DNA of 64,000 nucleotides from Granulosicoccus sp045106855 (GCA_045106855.1 JBGCFI010000006.1:62001-126000), one strand, 5' to 3'. Shown: positions 9,666 to 17,677, counted from the first letter of the stretch. Notes: generated from the sequence alone by a model not told the origin. A program made the numbers and translations.

Positions 9666-9681
9666 GTAGGAAATTTCCTAC
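9666..9681. promoter_or_regulatory. 16-bp perfect palindrome resembling a GacA/UvrY box
   Basis: GTAGGAAATTTCCTAC is its own reverse complement. The GacA upstream activating sequence known from Pseudomonas has the form TGTAAG-N6-CTTACA. Here each arm differs from GTAAG/CTTAC by one symmetric base, with the AAATTT centre retained. A copy of the right half (AATTTCCTAC) lies at 9648-9657, 24 bases upstream. The palindrome sits about 85 bases before the proposed start of the GGA-rich RNA and about 45 bases before the divergent dtd start. Assignment to GacA is inference. Confidence 0.5.
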
Positions 9682-9756
9682 CCAAAACTCGGCTTTTTCT
9701 GACCCAAAAATAGGTCGTTTCCGATAGCAAATAACCTGATACATCTACATAATTAC

Positions 9757-9998
9757 CGGGTGGTCACGGAGAACAACACAAGGAAAGATCACGGATTGAC
9801 ACGCTAACAAAAGGACGTGCTGCTCGGGATAGAGCGACAAGGATTGTGGCCACGTTAGTGTAGATGGCAAGGACGGTTCAATCCGGACAGGAAGTCCGGG
9901 TTTACCGATTCGACATGAGGTCGAGTCAAAGCCTGAGGGAACTGCAAGCCCGAAGTTCCTGCTATTACCCCCTAATAGTGGGGCTTCGAGCTTGCAGA
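9757..9998 (+). ncRNA. Candidate CsrB/RsmY/RsmZ-type CsrA-sequestering small RNA
   Basis: This gene-free stretch between divergent dtd and the convergent rhodanese gene carries ten GGA trinucleotides on the plus strand from 9768 to 9940. Several are in A(N)GGA context: ACGGA, AAGGA, ACGGA, AAGGA, AAGGA, AAGGA. The complementary TCC occurs only twice, and both copies lie in the arm of a hairpin. One hairpin has stem CCGGAC/GTCCGG with AGGAA in the loop (9883-9899), as CsrA sites do. A second has stem GATTCGAC/GTCGAGTC with loop ATGAG (9907-9927). A long terminal stem pairs 9942-9955 with 9984-9997, with one mismatch. The GacA-box-like palindrome lies upstream. No good T-tract follows the last stem, so the 3' end is uncertain; the start is a guess from a CATAAT at 9748-9753. 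Confidence 0.55.
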
Positions 9999-10010
9999 CA
10001 GGCCCTTCTC

Positions 10011-10442
10011 TCAGCACTGCTCCCAAGGTAATCCCTCAAAGCGCCAACCCGCTACAGAATTACGATGATGATTATCATCGAGTGGCCCCTCAAATCCGCC
10101 ACTGACAACGCAGACATCCGCCAGACCTTCCTGCCTGAGTATCTGTGCAGCATCACGCGAGCGGTTCCCACTGCGACAAATCAACAGCAATGGAGGCGCG
10201 CTTCGATCGCGAGCCGCAACCCGACCCAGCAGAGCCTTGCGCACATTGACAACAAACGCCTCGTCCACCGTCCATTCCGGCGCGTCTATCAAGGGAACAT
10301 TCACAGCACCCTTGGGGTGCCCGATCATCAAATATTCCATATCCGAACGAACATCAATCAGAACCACACTCGGATCAGCCTGCATCATTGCCCAGGCATC
10401 CGATGGACTCATGTGTTCATACTGCTCGGTGCCGTCATTCAT
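10011..10442 (-). CDS. Rhodanese-like domain protein
   Basis: A single-domain sulfurtransferase-like protein of 143 residues, cytoplasmic, with no signal peptide. Rhodaneses carry sulfur as a persulfide on the active-site cysteine. Here that is Cys89 in the loop ICRSGNRS, a classic CxxGxR form. IDVRSDMEYLMIGHPKGAVNVP supplies the N-terminal signature. The start ATG has only a weak ribosome-binding site. The gene stands alone between the GGA-rich intergenic region and the divergent acyltransferase gene, so its physiological sulfur acceptor cannot be inferred. Confidence 0.9.
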   Translation of the reverse strand: MNDGTEQYEHMSPSDAWAMMQADPSVVLIDVRSDMEYLMIGHPKGAVNVPLIDAPEWTVDEAFVVNVRKALLGRVAARDRSAPPLLLICRSGNRSRDAAQILRQEGLADVCVVSGGFEGPLDDNHHRNSVAGWRFEGLPWEQC

Positions 10443-10575
10443 ATTCGAGAGCTCATGGGTGCCTGGTTAAGGCAGACAACGTTTCAGGGTGCATATTCTA
10501 GTCTGTTCACCGGGTTCCATGCACAGCGACTAAACTAACCGGACCCTCTGCTATCCCGAATCACCATCTGCGAGT

Positions 10576-11463
10576 ATGAATGCGCAACTCATCAGCTTGA
10601 CCGCACGCTTGTTGAGCCTGCTGCCTCTGTCGCTGAACAGGGCAATTGGCGCATCTATAGCCAGACTTGCCTGGCTCGCCAATTCGCGTGCCCGCCATAT
10701 TTCAGAGATCAACCTCGCGCTGTGCTACCCCGACAATAGTGATGCGGAAAGAAAGGCTCTGGCACTTCGCAGCCTGGTGCACACGGGGATACAGGCGACC
10801 GAGTGCGCCTGGGCCTGGCACCGCCCCGCTGAAACCACCTATCACTATGTGCGAGAAATCCGAGGTGAGCAATATCTACAGGAGGCTCTGGCAGAACCCG
10901 TAGGCCTTATCCTGGTATCACCCCATATGGGCAATTGGGAAATATGTACGCTGGCGGTGTCTCGAATCACGGCGTTCACCTATTTTTACCGTACCCCGCG
11001 CAATCCGGCTCTCGGACCACTGTTGTTGAAAGGGCGGGCTCAACTGGGCGGACAACCAGCCTCACTCGATGCCAGCGGGATTCGAACAGGCCTGAGAATA
11101 CTCAAATCAGGCGGCACTCTGGGGATTCTGCCAGATCAGGAACCCGACCGTGACAACGGTGTCTTTGCGCCATTTTTCGGGCAACCTGCATTGACGATGA
11201 CGCTGTTGTCACGCCTGGCCGCGCGCAGCAAAGCGAGGGTGCTGTATACCATCTCCGAGCGCCTGCCAGGCGGACAGGGATGGCGCGTTCATTATCTGCC
11301 GGCCGATCCCGCCATCTACGACGAGGATCCTGTCACGTCAGCCACTGCTGTGAACAGGGATGTCGAACGCTGCATCGCTATTGATCCAGCGCAATATATC
11401 TGGAATTACAAACGTTTCAATTCTTTGCCGGATGGCACGCGACGGCGTTATGTAAACTCTTAG
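10576..11463 (+). CDS. LpxL/HtrB-family lysophospholipid acyltransferase
   Basis: A 295-residue inner-membrane acyltransferase of the family that adds secondary acyl chains to lipid A. The catalytic HX4E motif is SPHMGNWE (His117, Glu122). A DQEPDRDNG motif, a FFG motif and a C-terminal YIWNYKRF also match the family. The N-terminus has the usual hydrophobic segment (LISLTARLLSLLPLSL). It is monocistronic here. Whether it acts on lipid A or another lipid such as an ornithine lipid cannot be decided from sequence. Confidence 0.9.
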   Translation: MNAQLISLTARLLSLLPLSLNRAIGASIARLAWLANSRARHISEINLALCYPDNSDAERKALALRSLVHTGIQATECAWAWHRPAETTYHYVREIRGEQYLQEALAEPVGLILVSPHMGNWEICTLAVSRITAFTYFYRTPRNPALGPLLLKGRAQLGGQPASLDASGIRTGLRILKSGGTLGILPDQEPDRDNGVFAPFFGQPALTMTLLSRLAARSKARVLYTISERLPGGQGWRVHYLPADPAIYDEDPVTSATAVNRDVERCIAIDPAQYIWNYKRFNSLPDGTRRRYVNS

Positions 11464-11596
11464 CCGCAAAATCAATGATATTCGCGCCAGTAAAATTTCA
11501 ACCCCTGGCTATGCCACCGGTGTAGCACTCTTGCATAGCGTGGCTCCAGCCGTCACAATACGCATGCGGCGAGATACAAGCCGAAAAAACATGATG

Positions 11597-11692
11597 ACTC
11601 AACGGGGTGCTGAAAGGCTGAGAGTCCGATACAAACAGTGTCGGGACAACCCGCTGAACCTGATCTGGTTAATACCAGCGTAGGAATTGAGT
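11597..11692 (+). promoter_or_regulatory. TPP riboswitch (THI element)
   Basis: The conserved thi-box parts are all readable. P1 pairs ACTCAA (11597-11602) with TTGAGT (11687-11692). ACGGGGTGC, then GGCTGAGAG, then ACCCGCTGAACCTGATCT and GGTTAATACCAGCGTAGGAA follow in order. It ends 43 bases before the thiB ATG, so it should lower thiamine transporter expression when thiamine pyrophosphate is plentiful. No intrinsic terminator is evident between it and thiB, so control at translation initiation is the likelier mode. Confidence 0.96.
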
Positions 11693-11735
11693 TTAGAGCA
11701 CCGTCAGGTCATCACCTTTTAGCTTACCGACAAAG

Positions 11736-12809
11736 ATGATCATGACTGTGCTTCGCGACTTCTCCTTGTTCCTTTATACAAAAACAACTTCCCTGCGCTC
11801 ATCCTGCGCAACGCTGGCAATCGCCATCATTGCTGCAAGCAGTTTACCCACTGTGCAAGCGAATGACCAAACCCTAACGGTCTACACCTATGATTCCTTT
11901 GCTGCTGAATGGGGTCCGGGTCCGGCAATTAAAGAAGGATTCGAGAAACAGTGTGCTGACTGCATCATTAATTTTGTGGTGCTCGACAGCTCTGCTGGCA
12001 TTCTCAACCGTGTGCAACTGGAAGGGAAAAATACAACAGCTGATATCGTACTGGGCCTTGATACCAATCTCATGGCGATCGCAGAAGACACCGGCCTGTT
12101 GGCTCCGTCCGGTGTTGATACGACTAGTCTGCAATTACCCATCGAATGGACGTCAGATACGTTCGTACCTTTCGACTATGGCTACTTTGCATTTGTCTAC
12201 GATACTGAGGCGATGGATACCCCGCCGGACAGCTTTGAGGCACTTCTCAATGCGCCCGAAGATGTCAAAATTATTATCCAGGACCCTCGCACCAGCACCC
12301 CCGGTCTCGGGCTGCTGTTATGGCTGAAATCCATTTACGGGGAGCAGGCCGCTGACAAATGGAAAGCTTTGCAGCCACGCATCCTGACGGTCACCAAAGG
12401 CTGGAGCGAAGCCTACTTTTCCCTGTTCCTGAACGGCGAAGCCCCGATGGTTCTCAGCTACAGCACCTCTCCCGGTTATCATATGGAAATCGATCAGACT
12501 GAACGCTACCAGGCTGCAGCGTTTGACGAGGGCCACTATCTGCAGGTGGAGATCGCAGCTTTGCTGAAAAGCTCAACGAACAAGGACCTGGGCACACAAT
12601 TCCTAAACTACCTCGTGAGTAGGGAGGCGCAGGGTGCTATCCCGTTAGGTAACGTCATGTATCCGGTGACAGACATAGGTGAGAGCATGCCTGCCTCTTT
12701 CTCTAAACTGATCAAGCCTGCCAAGACATTACTTATCTCAACCGAAGAAGTCAGAGATAACAGAAAGCAATGGATCAATGAGTGGTTGGAGTCCTCGTCA
12801 GCCAGATAA
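11736..12809 (+). CDS. thiB: Thiamine ABC transporter, periplasmic binding protein ThiB
   Basis: The receptor for thiamine or its phosphates, delivering to ThiPQ. It has 357 residues with a signal peptide over about 1-43 ending near TVQAND. The mature start TLTVYTYDSFAAEWGPGPAIKEGFEK and the segment GLDTNLMAIAEDTGL are typical of ThiB. It lies directly under the TPP riboswitch, and its end overlaps the possible thiP start by 28 bases. ATG 11736 or the third codon ATG at 11742 could be the start; the ribosome-binding site is weak at both, in keeping with riboswitch control. Confidence 0.96.
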   Translation: MIMTVLRDFSLFLYTKTTSLRSSCATLAIAIIAASSLPTVQANDQTLTVYTYDSFAAEWGPGPAIKEGFEKQCADCIINFVVLDSSAGILNRVQLEGKNTTADIVLGLDTNLMAIAEDTGLLAPSGVDTTSLQLPIEWTSDTFVPFDYGYFAFVYDTEAMDTPPDSFEALLNAPEDVKIIIQDPRTSTPGLGLLLWLKSIYGEQAADKWKALQPRILTVTKGWSEAYFSLFLNGEAPMVLSYSTSPGYHMEIDQTERYQAAAFDEGHYLQVEIAALLKSSTNKDLGTQFLNYLVSREAQGAIPLGNVMYPVTDIGESMPASFSKLIKPAKTLLISTEEVRDNRKQWINEWLESSSAR

Positions 12810-14455
12810 GTAAAAAGGGCCAGGCTCGTGTCTGGCCCTGGTGGCTGTGTGGCAGCATGGCGCTGTTAGTCATCAGCATGCTAACGGTTCTACCATTAGC
12901 CAGCATGACTATCGAGGCGGGAACGATAGACTGGAGCGTTGCCCTTTCTGACACTTATACACAACGTGTTATTCGCTTCAGTCTTTATCAGGCGACACTG
13001 TCCACCCTACTTTCTCTGGGAATCGCACTGCCCATAGCACTAGCACTGGCACATACTCCGCGTTTTCCCGGTCGCAGCCTGATTGTCACATTGTTCAGCC
13101 TCTCGCTGGTCATTCCGACCATCGTCGCTATCTACGGTATCGTTGCTGTCTATGGACGAACAGGCTGGCTAAACCAGGCTCTGGAATTTTTCGGGCTTGA
13201 GTTGCTCTCGTTCTATGGTCTTACAGGCATCCTGATTGCGCATGTGTTTTTCAACATGCCGCTCGCGGCCAGAGTATTGCTCATGTCACTGGAAGCTATC
13301 CCGCAGACTAATTGGCGACTGGCCAGACAACTGGGCATGAGCCCGCTATCGGTGTGGAGGTTTATAGAGTGGCCTACACTGCGCGGACAGCTTCCCGGAC
13401 TCGCATTGCTGGTGTTTACCTTGTGTTTTACAAGCTTTGCCATTGTCATGACGCTGGGAGGTGGGCCGAGGGCAACCACGATTGAAGTTGCCATCTATCA
13501 ATCCTTAAGGTTTGACTTTGACATTCCCGTGGCAGTTACTCTGGCCTGTATCCAGCTAAGTATTTGCCTTTTCCTCACCTTGCTGTCCACGGTGTTTAAT
13601 ACAGACACCGATCTTGGTTTCCACACAGTGACAGAGTTGAAACCAAAATCATCGTCTGCATTTCTGATGAACTCTGTTTTATGGAGTTCTCCCACACAAA
13701 GGCTGTTTAATACATTGCTTATTTCGCTGGCCAGCCTGTTTGTACTTGCCCCACTGCTTGCGCTTGTCCTATCCGGTTTTAATACAAGCACTGCCACCGT
13801 TGCCACCGACCCGGAAACACTCAAGGCCATTGCCAACACATGTATTGCCGCTATAAGTTCTGCGATTGTTGCCGTAGCGCTGGCAATGGGCCTTCTTGTC
13901 AGCGCCCGGCATCTTAGAATTCGGCTAGGTTTTAGCCGAAGTGGACAATGGCTTCAGCTTGCCGGAAACATGATTCTGATTATTCCACCGGTCGTTCTGG
14001 GTACCGGCCTATTCCTGCTCCTGAGACCATTTGCCGATGTCTTTTCAATAGCTTTACTGCTAGTAATATTAATAAACAGCCTTATGGCACTGCCATTCGC
14101 TTTGCGCATAATGGATGCCCCCATGATGCGAGCAGCCGCCCAGCATGAAAAGCTCATCCGCTCGCTGGGAATACACGGTGTCGCTCGTTGGCGTCACATT
14201 GACTGGCCACAGTTAAGAAAACCCATGGCAATGGCATTCGCTTTTGCCACCACGTTGTCCGCAGGCGATTTAAGCGCCATTGCGCTTTTTGGATCTGAGC
14301 AGGTAACAACACTACCGTTGCTACTGTACCGCCGGATGGGCAGCTATCGCCTGGATGAGGCTGCCGTAACAGCCGGCCTGCTTTTGCTGCTATGCCTTTT
14401 GCTTTTTGTTCTTCTACAACGCCTGATAGGCGGGAAAGAACATGCTGCAGCTTGA
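12782..14455 (+). CDS. thiP: Thiamine ABC transporter permease ThiP
   Basis: A 557-residue inner-membrane permease made of two fused binding-protein-dependent transport domains, as ThiP is in other gammaproteobacteria. Around twelve hydrophobic segments can be read. The two EAA-type loops that contact ThiQ lie near ANWRLARQLGMSPLSVWRF and KLIRSLGIHGVARWRH. The GTG at 12782 overlaps thiB by 28 bases; an ATG at 12857 is an alternative but would cut into the first membrane segment. The stop overlaps thiQ by 14 bases. Confidence 0.95.
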   Translation: MVGVLVSQISKKGQARVWPWWLCGSMALLVISMLTVLPLASMTIEAGTIDWSVALSDTYTQRVIRFSLYQATLSTLLSLGIALPIALALAHTPRFPGRSLIVTLFSLSLVIPTIVAIYGIVAVYGRTGWLNQALEFFGLELLSFYGLTGILIAHVFFNMPLAARVLLMSLEAIPQTNWRLARQLGMSPLSVWRFIEWPTLRGQLPGLALLVFTLCFTSFAIVMTLGGGPRATTIEVAIYQSLRFDFDIPVAVTLACIQLSICLFLTLLSTVFNTDTDLGFHTVTELKPKSSSAFLMNSVLWSSPTQRLFNTLLISLASLFVLAPLLALVLSGFNTSTATVATDPETLKAIANTCIAAISSAIVAVALAMGLLVSARHLRIRLGFSRSGQWLQLAGNMILIIPPVVLGTGLFLLLRPFADVFSIALLLVILINSLMALPFALRIMDAPMMRAAAQHEKLIRSLGIHGVARWRHIDWPQLRKPMAMAFAFATTLSAGDLSAIALFGSEQVTTLPLLLYRRMGSYRLDEAAVTAGLLLLLCLLLFVLLQRLIGGKEHAAA

Positions 14456-15101
14456 TAACGTCATTATTTCGCTAGCTGATAGACGCTGGTGTTTTTCCAT
14501 CGACTTGCAAACGCACGGTATCTACGCGCTTTTAGGTAGAAGTGGCTCCGGTAAAAGCACGCTACTAAACCTCATCGGCGGATTCATGCGACCGGATAGT
14601 GGCGACATATTCTGGAACAAACAATCACTACTCCCTTTTGAACCCGCTCAACGCCCGATCACTACACTGTTTCAGCAAAACAATCTGTTTAATCACCTTA
14701 GTGTGTGGAAAAATGTCGCACTAGGCGTTGCACCGGACCTCAAATTGTCACGAGAACTGCGGGACAACATATCCACTGTGCTTAACGATGTCGGGCTTGC
14801 AAATTATGATAAGAAGAAGCCCACGCAACTCTCAGGTGGTGAGCAACAGCGTGTCGCGTTAGCACGTTGCCTGTTGAGACGAAAACCGGTGCTATTACTG
14901 GACGAACCATTCAGCGCGCTGGATGCAACAACGCGTAGTGAAATGATAGCGCTACTACATCAGGTAATTACTCAATACAAACCCTGTGTCATCATGATTA
15001 CGCATGATAAGGGTGATGTGGACGCTTTAGGCGCTGCGATACTGGACATGGAAGCAGATAAGGTAACTATGCGTGGTAGTTCTGTCGAAAGGCGTGAGTG
15101 A
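14442..15101 (+). CDS. thiQ: Thiamine ABC transporter ATP-binding protein ThiQ
   Basis: The cytoplasmic ATPase of the thiamine importer, 219 residues. Walker A is LLGRSGSGKST, the Q-loop is TTLFQQNNLFNH, the signature is QLSGGEQQRVALARC, Walker B is PVLLLDEPFSALD, and the switch His is in MITHDKGD. The start overlaps thiP by 14 bases. The ORF ends inside a 9-bp perfect hairpin that also covers the stop of the convergent ligase gene. Confidence 0.96.
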   Translation: MLQLDNVIISLADRRWCFSIDLQTHGIYALLGRSGSGKSTLLNLIGGFMRPDSGDIFWNKQSLLPFEPAQRPITTLFQQNNLFNHLSVWKNVALGVAPDLKLSRELRDNISTVLNDVGLANYDKKKPTQLSGGEQQRVALARCLLRRKPVLLLDEPFSALDATTRSEMIALLHQVITQYKPCVIMITHDKGDVDALGAAILDMEADKVTMRGSSVERRE

Positions 15102-15114
15102 CAGCGTCACTCAC
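15094..15114. terminator. Bidirectional hairpin over convergent stop codons
   Basis: GTGAGTGAC (15094-15102) and GTCACTCAC (15106-15114) are exact inverted repeats with a three-base loop. The thiQ TGA (15099-15101) and the complement of the ligase TGA (15111-15113) lie within the arms. There is no strong T-run on either side, so it may act as a weak or factor-assisted terminator and mRNA end cap. Confidence 0.6.
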
Positions 15115-16454
15115 AGCGTTCGCAGGTAATGCTGATAGTCCAACGCTGTTGAAGCCTGATGAAATGCAGCCTCCTCACCCGCTTTAACAGTGCTGTACAA
15201 GGATGCAAATTGCTCACCGATCGCTGATCGGATCGTCGGATCGGAATCGAAGGCCACCAGTGCCTCACGCCAGCGACATGGCAGCACTGCAGCATCGGGG
15301 CTTACCGTATCGCCAGAGGTTGGCGTGCCAGGTGAAGTCTGAGTGGCCAGGCCGTGCTCTATGCCGGCGAGCACAGCAGCGACAACGAGATAGGGATTGG
15401 CGTCAGCACCAGCGCAGCGATGCTCCAGTCGGGTAGCCTCTGCCCGCGCATAAGGTATGCGCACGGCAACGGCACGATGATCGTACCCCCAGTCGGCAAC
15501 CAACGGCACGAAAGTGTCAGGCATGAAGCGCCGGTATGAATTTGCGTTCGGCGCAAACAAGGCCATTGACGAGGGCATCAGCGCCAGTGTGCCGCCCACA
15601 GCTTGCTGTAGTGCGGGTACGAGTGGCTCGTTAGCAGGTGCGAAAAGATTTTCGCCCGATTCGTTTAACAAGCTGACATGTACATGCATGCCGTTGCCCG
15701 AATTGTCGACTGAGGGTTTTGCCATGAAGCTTGCCAGTAGTCCGTGCTGTCGTGACACTTGTCGTACAACGCGACGCAACAGGATTGCCTGATCACACGC
15801 TTTCAGCACATCACCAGTGTGGCGCAGGTTGATCTCAAACTGCCCGTCGCCATACTCACTCAAGCAGGCACCGATCGGAATGGCCTGCGCAGCGCAAGCG
15901 GCTTCAATGTCACGCAGAAAGGCCTCATGTTCTTGCATGAGTTCCAGATGATAGGTTTGTGGACCATGAACACTACCCTGATCTACCGGTATTGAGGCAG
16001 GGGTCAGCTGACTGGCCTTCAGATCAAACAGTATGAATTCCAGTTCAACAGCTACCACGGGATGGAAACCCGTATTGCGAAGTGAATCGACACACTGAGC
16101 CAGCACAGTTCGGCTATTCGCCACAAATGGTTCATTCGGCTCGTCGCTCATCAGTGTCAGGATTTGCCCGCGTTCGCCGTCAGACCATGGTACTGGTACC
16201 AGTGTATCTGGCAGCGCGATCAGAGGGCGATCAGGATCACCGTCCGGGAAGCCATAAGGTATCGCGGTACTAGCCTCACCGATGGTGTCGAGCAGCACCA
16301 TGGCCCTGGGTAAACACAGCTCTCCAGAGAACAGCTTGTGAAGATCTGCGCTTGGTATGCGCTTACCCCGCAGCACGCCGTTGATATCGCCAATAAGCAC
16401 ATCGACCGACTTGAGTTGCGGATTCTGCTTGAGAAAATGCGCCCAGTCGCTCAC
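15111..16454 (-). CDS. Glutamine synthetase-family ligase, gamma-glutamylpolyamine synthetase-like
   Basis: A 447-residue ATP-dependent ligase of the glutamine synthetase superfamily, closest in motif style to PuuA-type gamma-glutamyl-amine ligases, which join glutamate to putrescine or another amine. Visible are DINGVLRGKRIP near the N-terminus, SEYGDGQFEINLRHT (metal-binding Glu), GNGMHVHVSL (ATP/metal site), PNANSYRRFMP and RIPYARAEATRLEHR. The start is GTG and overlaps the upstream stop as GTGA, so the upstream cyclotransferase-like gene is translationally coupled to it. The amine substrate is unknown; true nitrogen-assimilating GlnA is unlikely given length and motifs. Confidence 0.88.
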   Translation of the reverse strand: MSDWAHFLKQNPQLKSVDVLIGDINGVLRGKRIPSADLHKLFSGELCLPRAMVLLDTIGEASTAIPYGFPDGDPDRPLIALPDTLVPVPWSDGERGQILTLMSDEPNEPFVANSRTVLAQCVDSLRNTGFHPVVAVELEFILFDLKASQLTPASIPVDQGSVHGPQTYHLELMQEHEAFLRDIEAACAAQAIPIGACLSEYGDGQFEINLRHTGDVLKACDQAILLRRVVRQVSRQHGLLASFMAKPSVDNSGNGMHVHVSLLNESGENLFAPANEPLVPALQQAVGGTLALMPSSMALFAPNANSYRRFMPDTFVPLVADWGYDHRAVAVRIPYARAEATRLEHRCAGADANPYLVVAAVLAGIEHGLATQTSPGTPTSGDTVSPDAAVLPCRWREALVAFDSDPTIRSAIGEQFASLYSTVKAGEEAAFHQASTALDYQHYLRTL

Positions 16455-16939
16455 CAGTAAGGATCCGCCTCGAGCGCACTCATGGTGCCGAACAGTTGCA
16501 TGAAGCGTTGCGTGCGTTCAAGCATCTCTTGTTTATCATGCTGCAACCAGTGTTGAAAAGACCACGGATGTGCGGTTGTCTCGTAGACGCTGGCATCACG
16601 AAAATAACAGGCCGACTGTGAAGTTCCATCGTCACTGTAAACGGTGAGCTTATCGAACAGATACTGATGCCCTTCAAAGAACAGTATCCTATCCATTGCC
16701 AGCGGCGTAAGCCCCTTAATAAGCAAGCCTTCGGCACGCTCGCCAGGGCAATCTACCAGCACTGGATAACTCTCATCCTGTACGCAATGCTGTACTACCC
16801 CGAGCGCGTAACACAGCTGCATTGCCAGCGATGAGGCTGGCATGCCAGACACCATCTCGAGCAACTCATTATCCATCAGCGATCCGAAACTGAATAGCGG
16901 TAACAGGGACGCTTCCTGAGAATGGGGTAAGCCTTGCAT
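16451..16939 (-). CDS. AIG2/gamma-glutamylcyclotransferase-like protein
   Basis: A 162-residue cytoplasmic protein with the AIG2/GGCT-fold opening LFSFGSLMDNELL (family motif YGSLM). A candidate catalytic Glu lies in FFEGHQYLFDKL, followed by a strand carrying VYSDDG. Proteins of this fold release 5-oxoproline from gamma-glutamyl-amines or amino acids. Its TGA overlaps the GTG of the gamma-glutamyl ligase by four bases, so the two are made together. This suggests a make-and-release gamma-glutamylation route in place of the usual PuuD hydrolase. The family call is good; the function is inference. Confidence 0.75.
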   Translation of the reverse strand: MQGLPHSQEASLLPLFSFGSLMDNELLEMVSGMPASSLAMQLCYALGVVQHCVQDESYPVLVDCPGERAEGLLIKGLTPLAMDRILFFEGHQYLFDKLTVYSDDGTSQSACYFRDASVYETTAHPWSFQHWLQHDKQEMLERTQRFMQLFGTMSALEADPYW

Positions 16940-17240
16940 CTTTCGGTATAGCTTGATTGCGAGAAGGGTTTAAAGGCTCGCCAGGCGAGAACCGGCGTAT
17001 TGTAACAGCTGTAAACCAAGGTGATCCTGCACTAAACACCTGTAGCAATAACGGGCAAATACCAGCTTCCATCCGCGCTGGTTTCGGCTGGCAAACTGAT
17101 CGGAAAACTAAAAGTTAACAATAGACGGAGGCACTGATATCAATGGTAATAGTCGGTACTTGATGTGAAAGGCCGTGTACGATCTCATATGAAGCTGTAC
17201 CTTCGTTAAGCCCGAAGCTGCCATAGAGGCGTCCATCACC

Positions 17241-17318
17241 GTCATTCCCGCATAGGCGGGAATCTTGTACACCGTACATGGATACTCCAAGGGCACCTGG
17301 TCTCCGCCTTCGCGGAGA
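17241..17318. repeat. REP/BIME-like paired hairpin element
   Basis: The first hairpin is TTCCCGC-ATAG-GCGGGAA (17244-17261) and the second is TCTCCGC-CTTC-GCGGAGA (17301-17318), each with a perfect 7-bp stem and a four-base loop. They are bounded by GTCAT on the left and ATGAC on the right as an outer inverted pair, with a small TGTAC/GTACA palindrome between. CGTCATTCCCGC-type palindromes are common extragenic repeats in gammaproteobacteria, so more copies are expected elsewhere in the genome. Confidence 0.7.
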
Positions 17319-17386
17319 TGACAAATACTTCGCGGAGATGACAAATACTTCGCGGAGATGACAAATATTCGCGGAGATCACAAATA
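17308..17386 (+). repeat. Short tandem repeat, 20-bp unit, about four copies
   Basis: The unit CTTCGCGGAGATGACAAATA occurs exactly three times in a row (17308-17327, 17328-17347, 17348-17367). A fourth copy has one deleted base and one substitution (17368-17386). The first unit is the 3' arm of the second REP-like hairpin plus flank, so the array looks like slippage or unequal duplication of that arm. There are no unique spacers, so it is not CRISPR. Confidence 0.9.
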
Positions 17387-17677
17387 TTATAGTCATCAGG
17401 CAATAACATTTGCGATAACTATCGATTCTAGGACGAAACTGAAACAAACAGATCTGAACCTAACCGAACACTGCCCGTAGGTTAATGTCTGAGTTTCTAC
17501 ATACCAATAACTGTCTTACCGCTCATCGCTCTATCGTACATCTTGCCTATTGAGACAATGGCATCAGAGGACAAACAGGCACATGCCGAGCACACCATCT
17601 CGCTTGACAATCCGTCACTATCAGATAGCAATATCGATAGCGTACCTTGAGCCAGAAATTTTTCGGCGACTTGTCTC

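Larger units (their letters stand above)
16940..17677. other. 738-base intergenic region with repeats
   Basis: No convincing gene. The left part, upstream of the minus-strand cyclotransferase gene, has a palindrome CTCGCCAGGCGAG near 16978-16990. The middle holds REP-like hairpins and tandem repeats (17241-17386). The right part (17390-17677) shows nothing I can name; it lies beyond the 3' end of the minus-strand threonine aldolase gene. Confidence 0.6.

Noticed and set aside
9745..10026. 93-codon minus-strand frame in the dtd-rhodanese gap
   Set aside because: No recognisable protein features, overlaps the rhodanese end, and the region's strand-biased GGA motifs and hairpins fit an RNA better.
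17308..17386. CRISPR array
   Set aside because: The units are directly abutting without unique spacers, and no cas genes are present.
17115..17447. Long minus-strand frames across the repeat region
   Set aside because: Produced by the REP-like hairpins and the 20-bp repeat; the translations repeat only because the DNA repeats.
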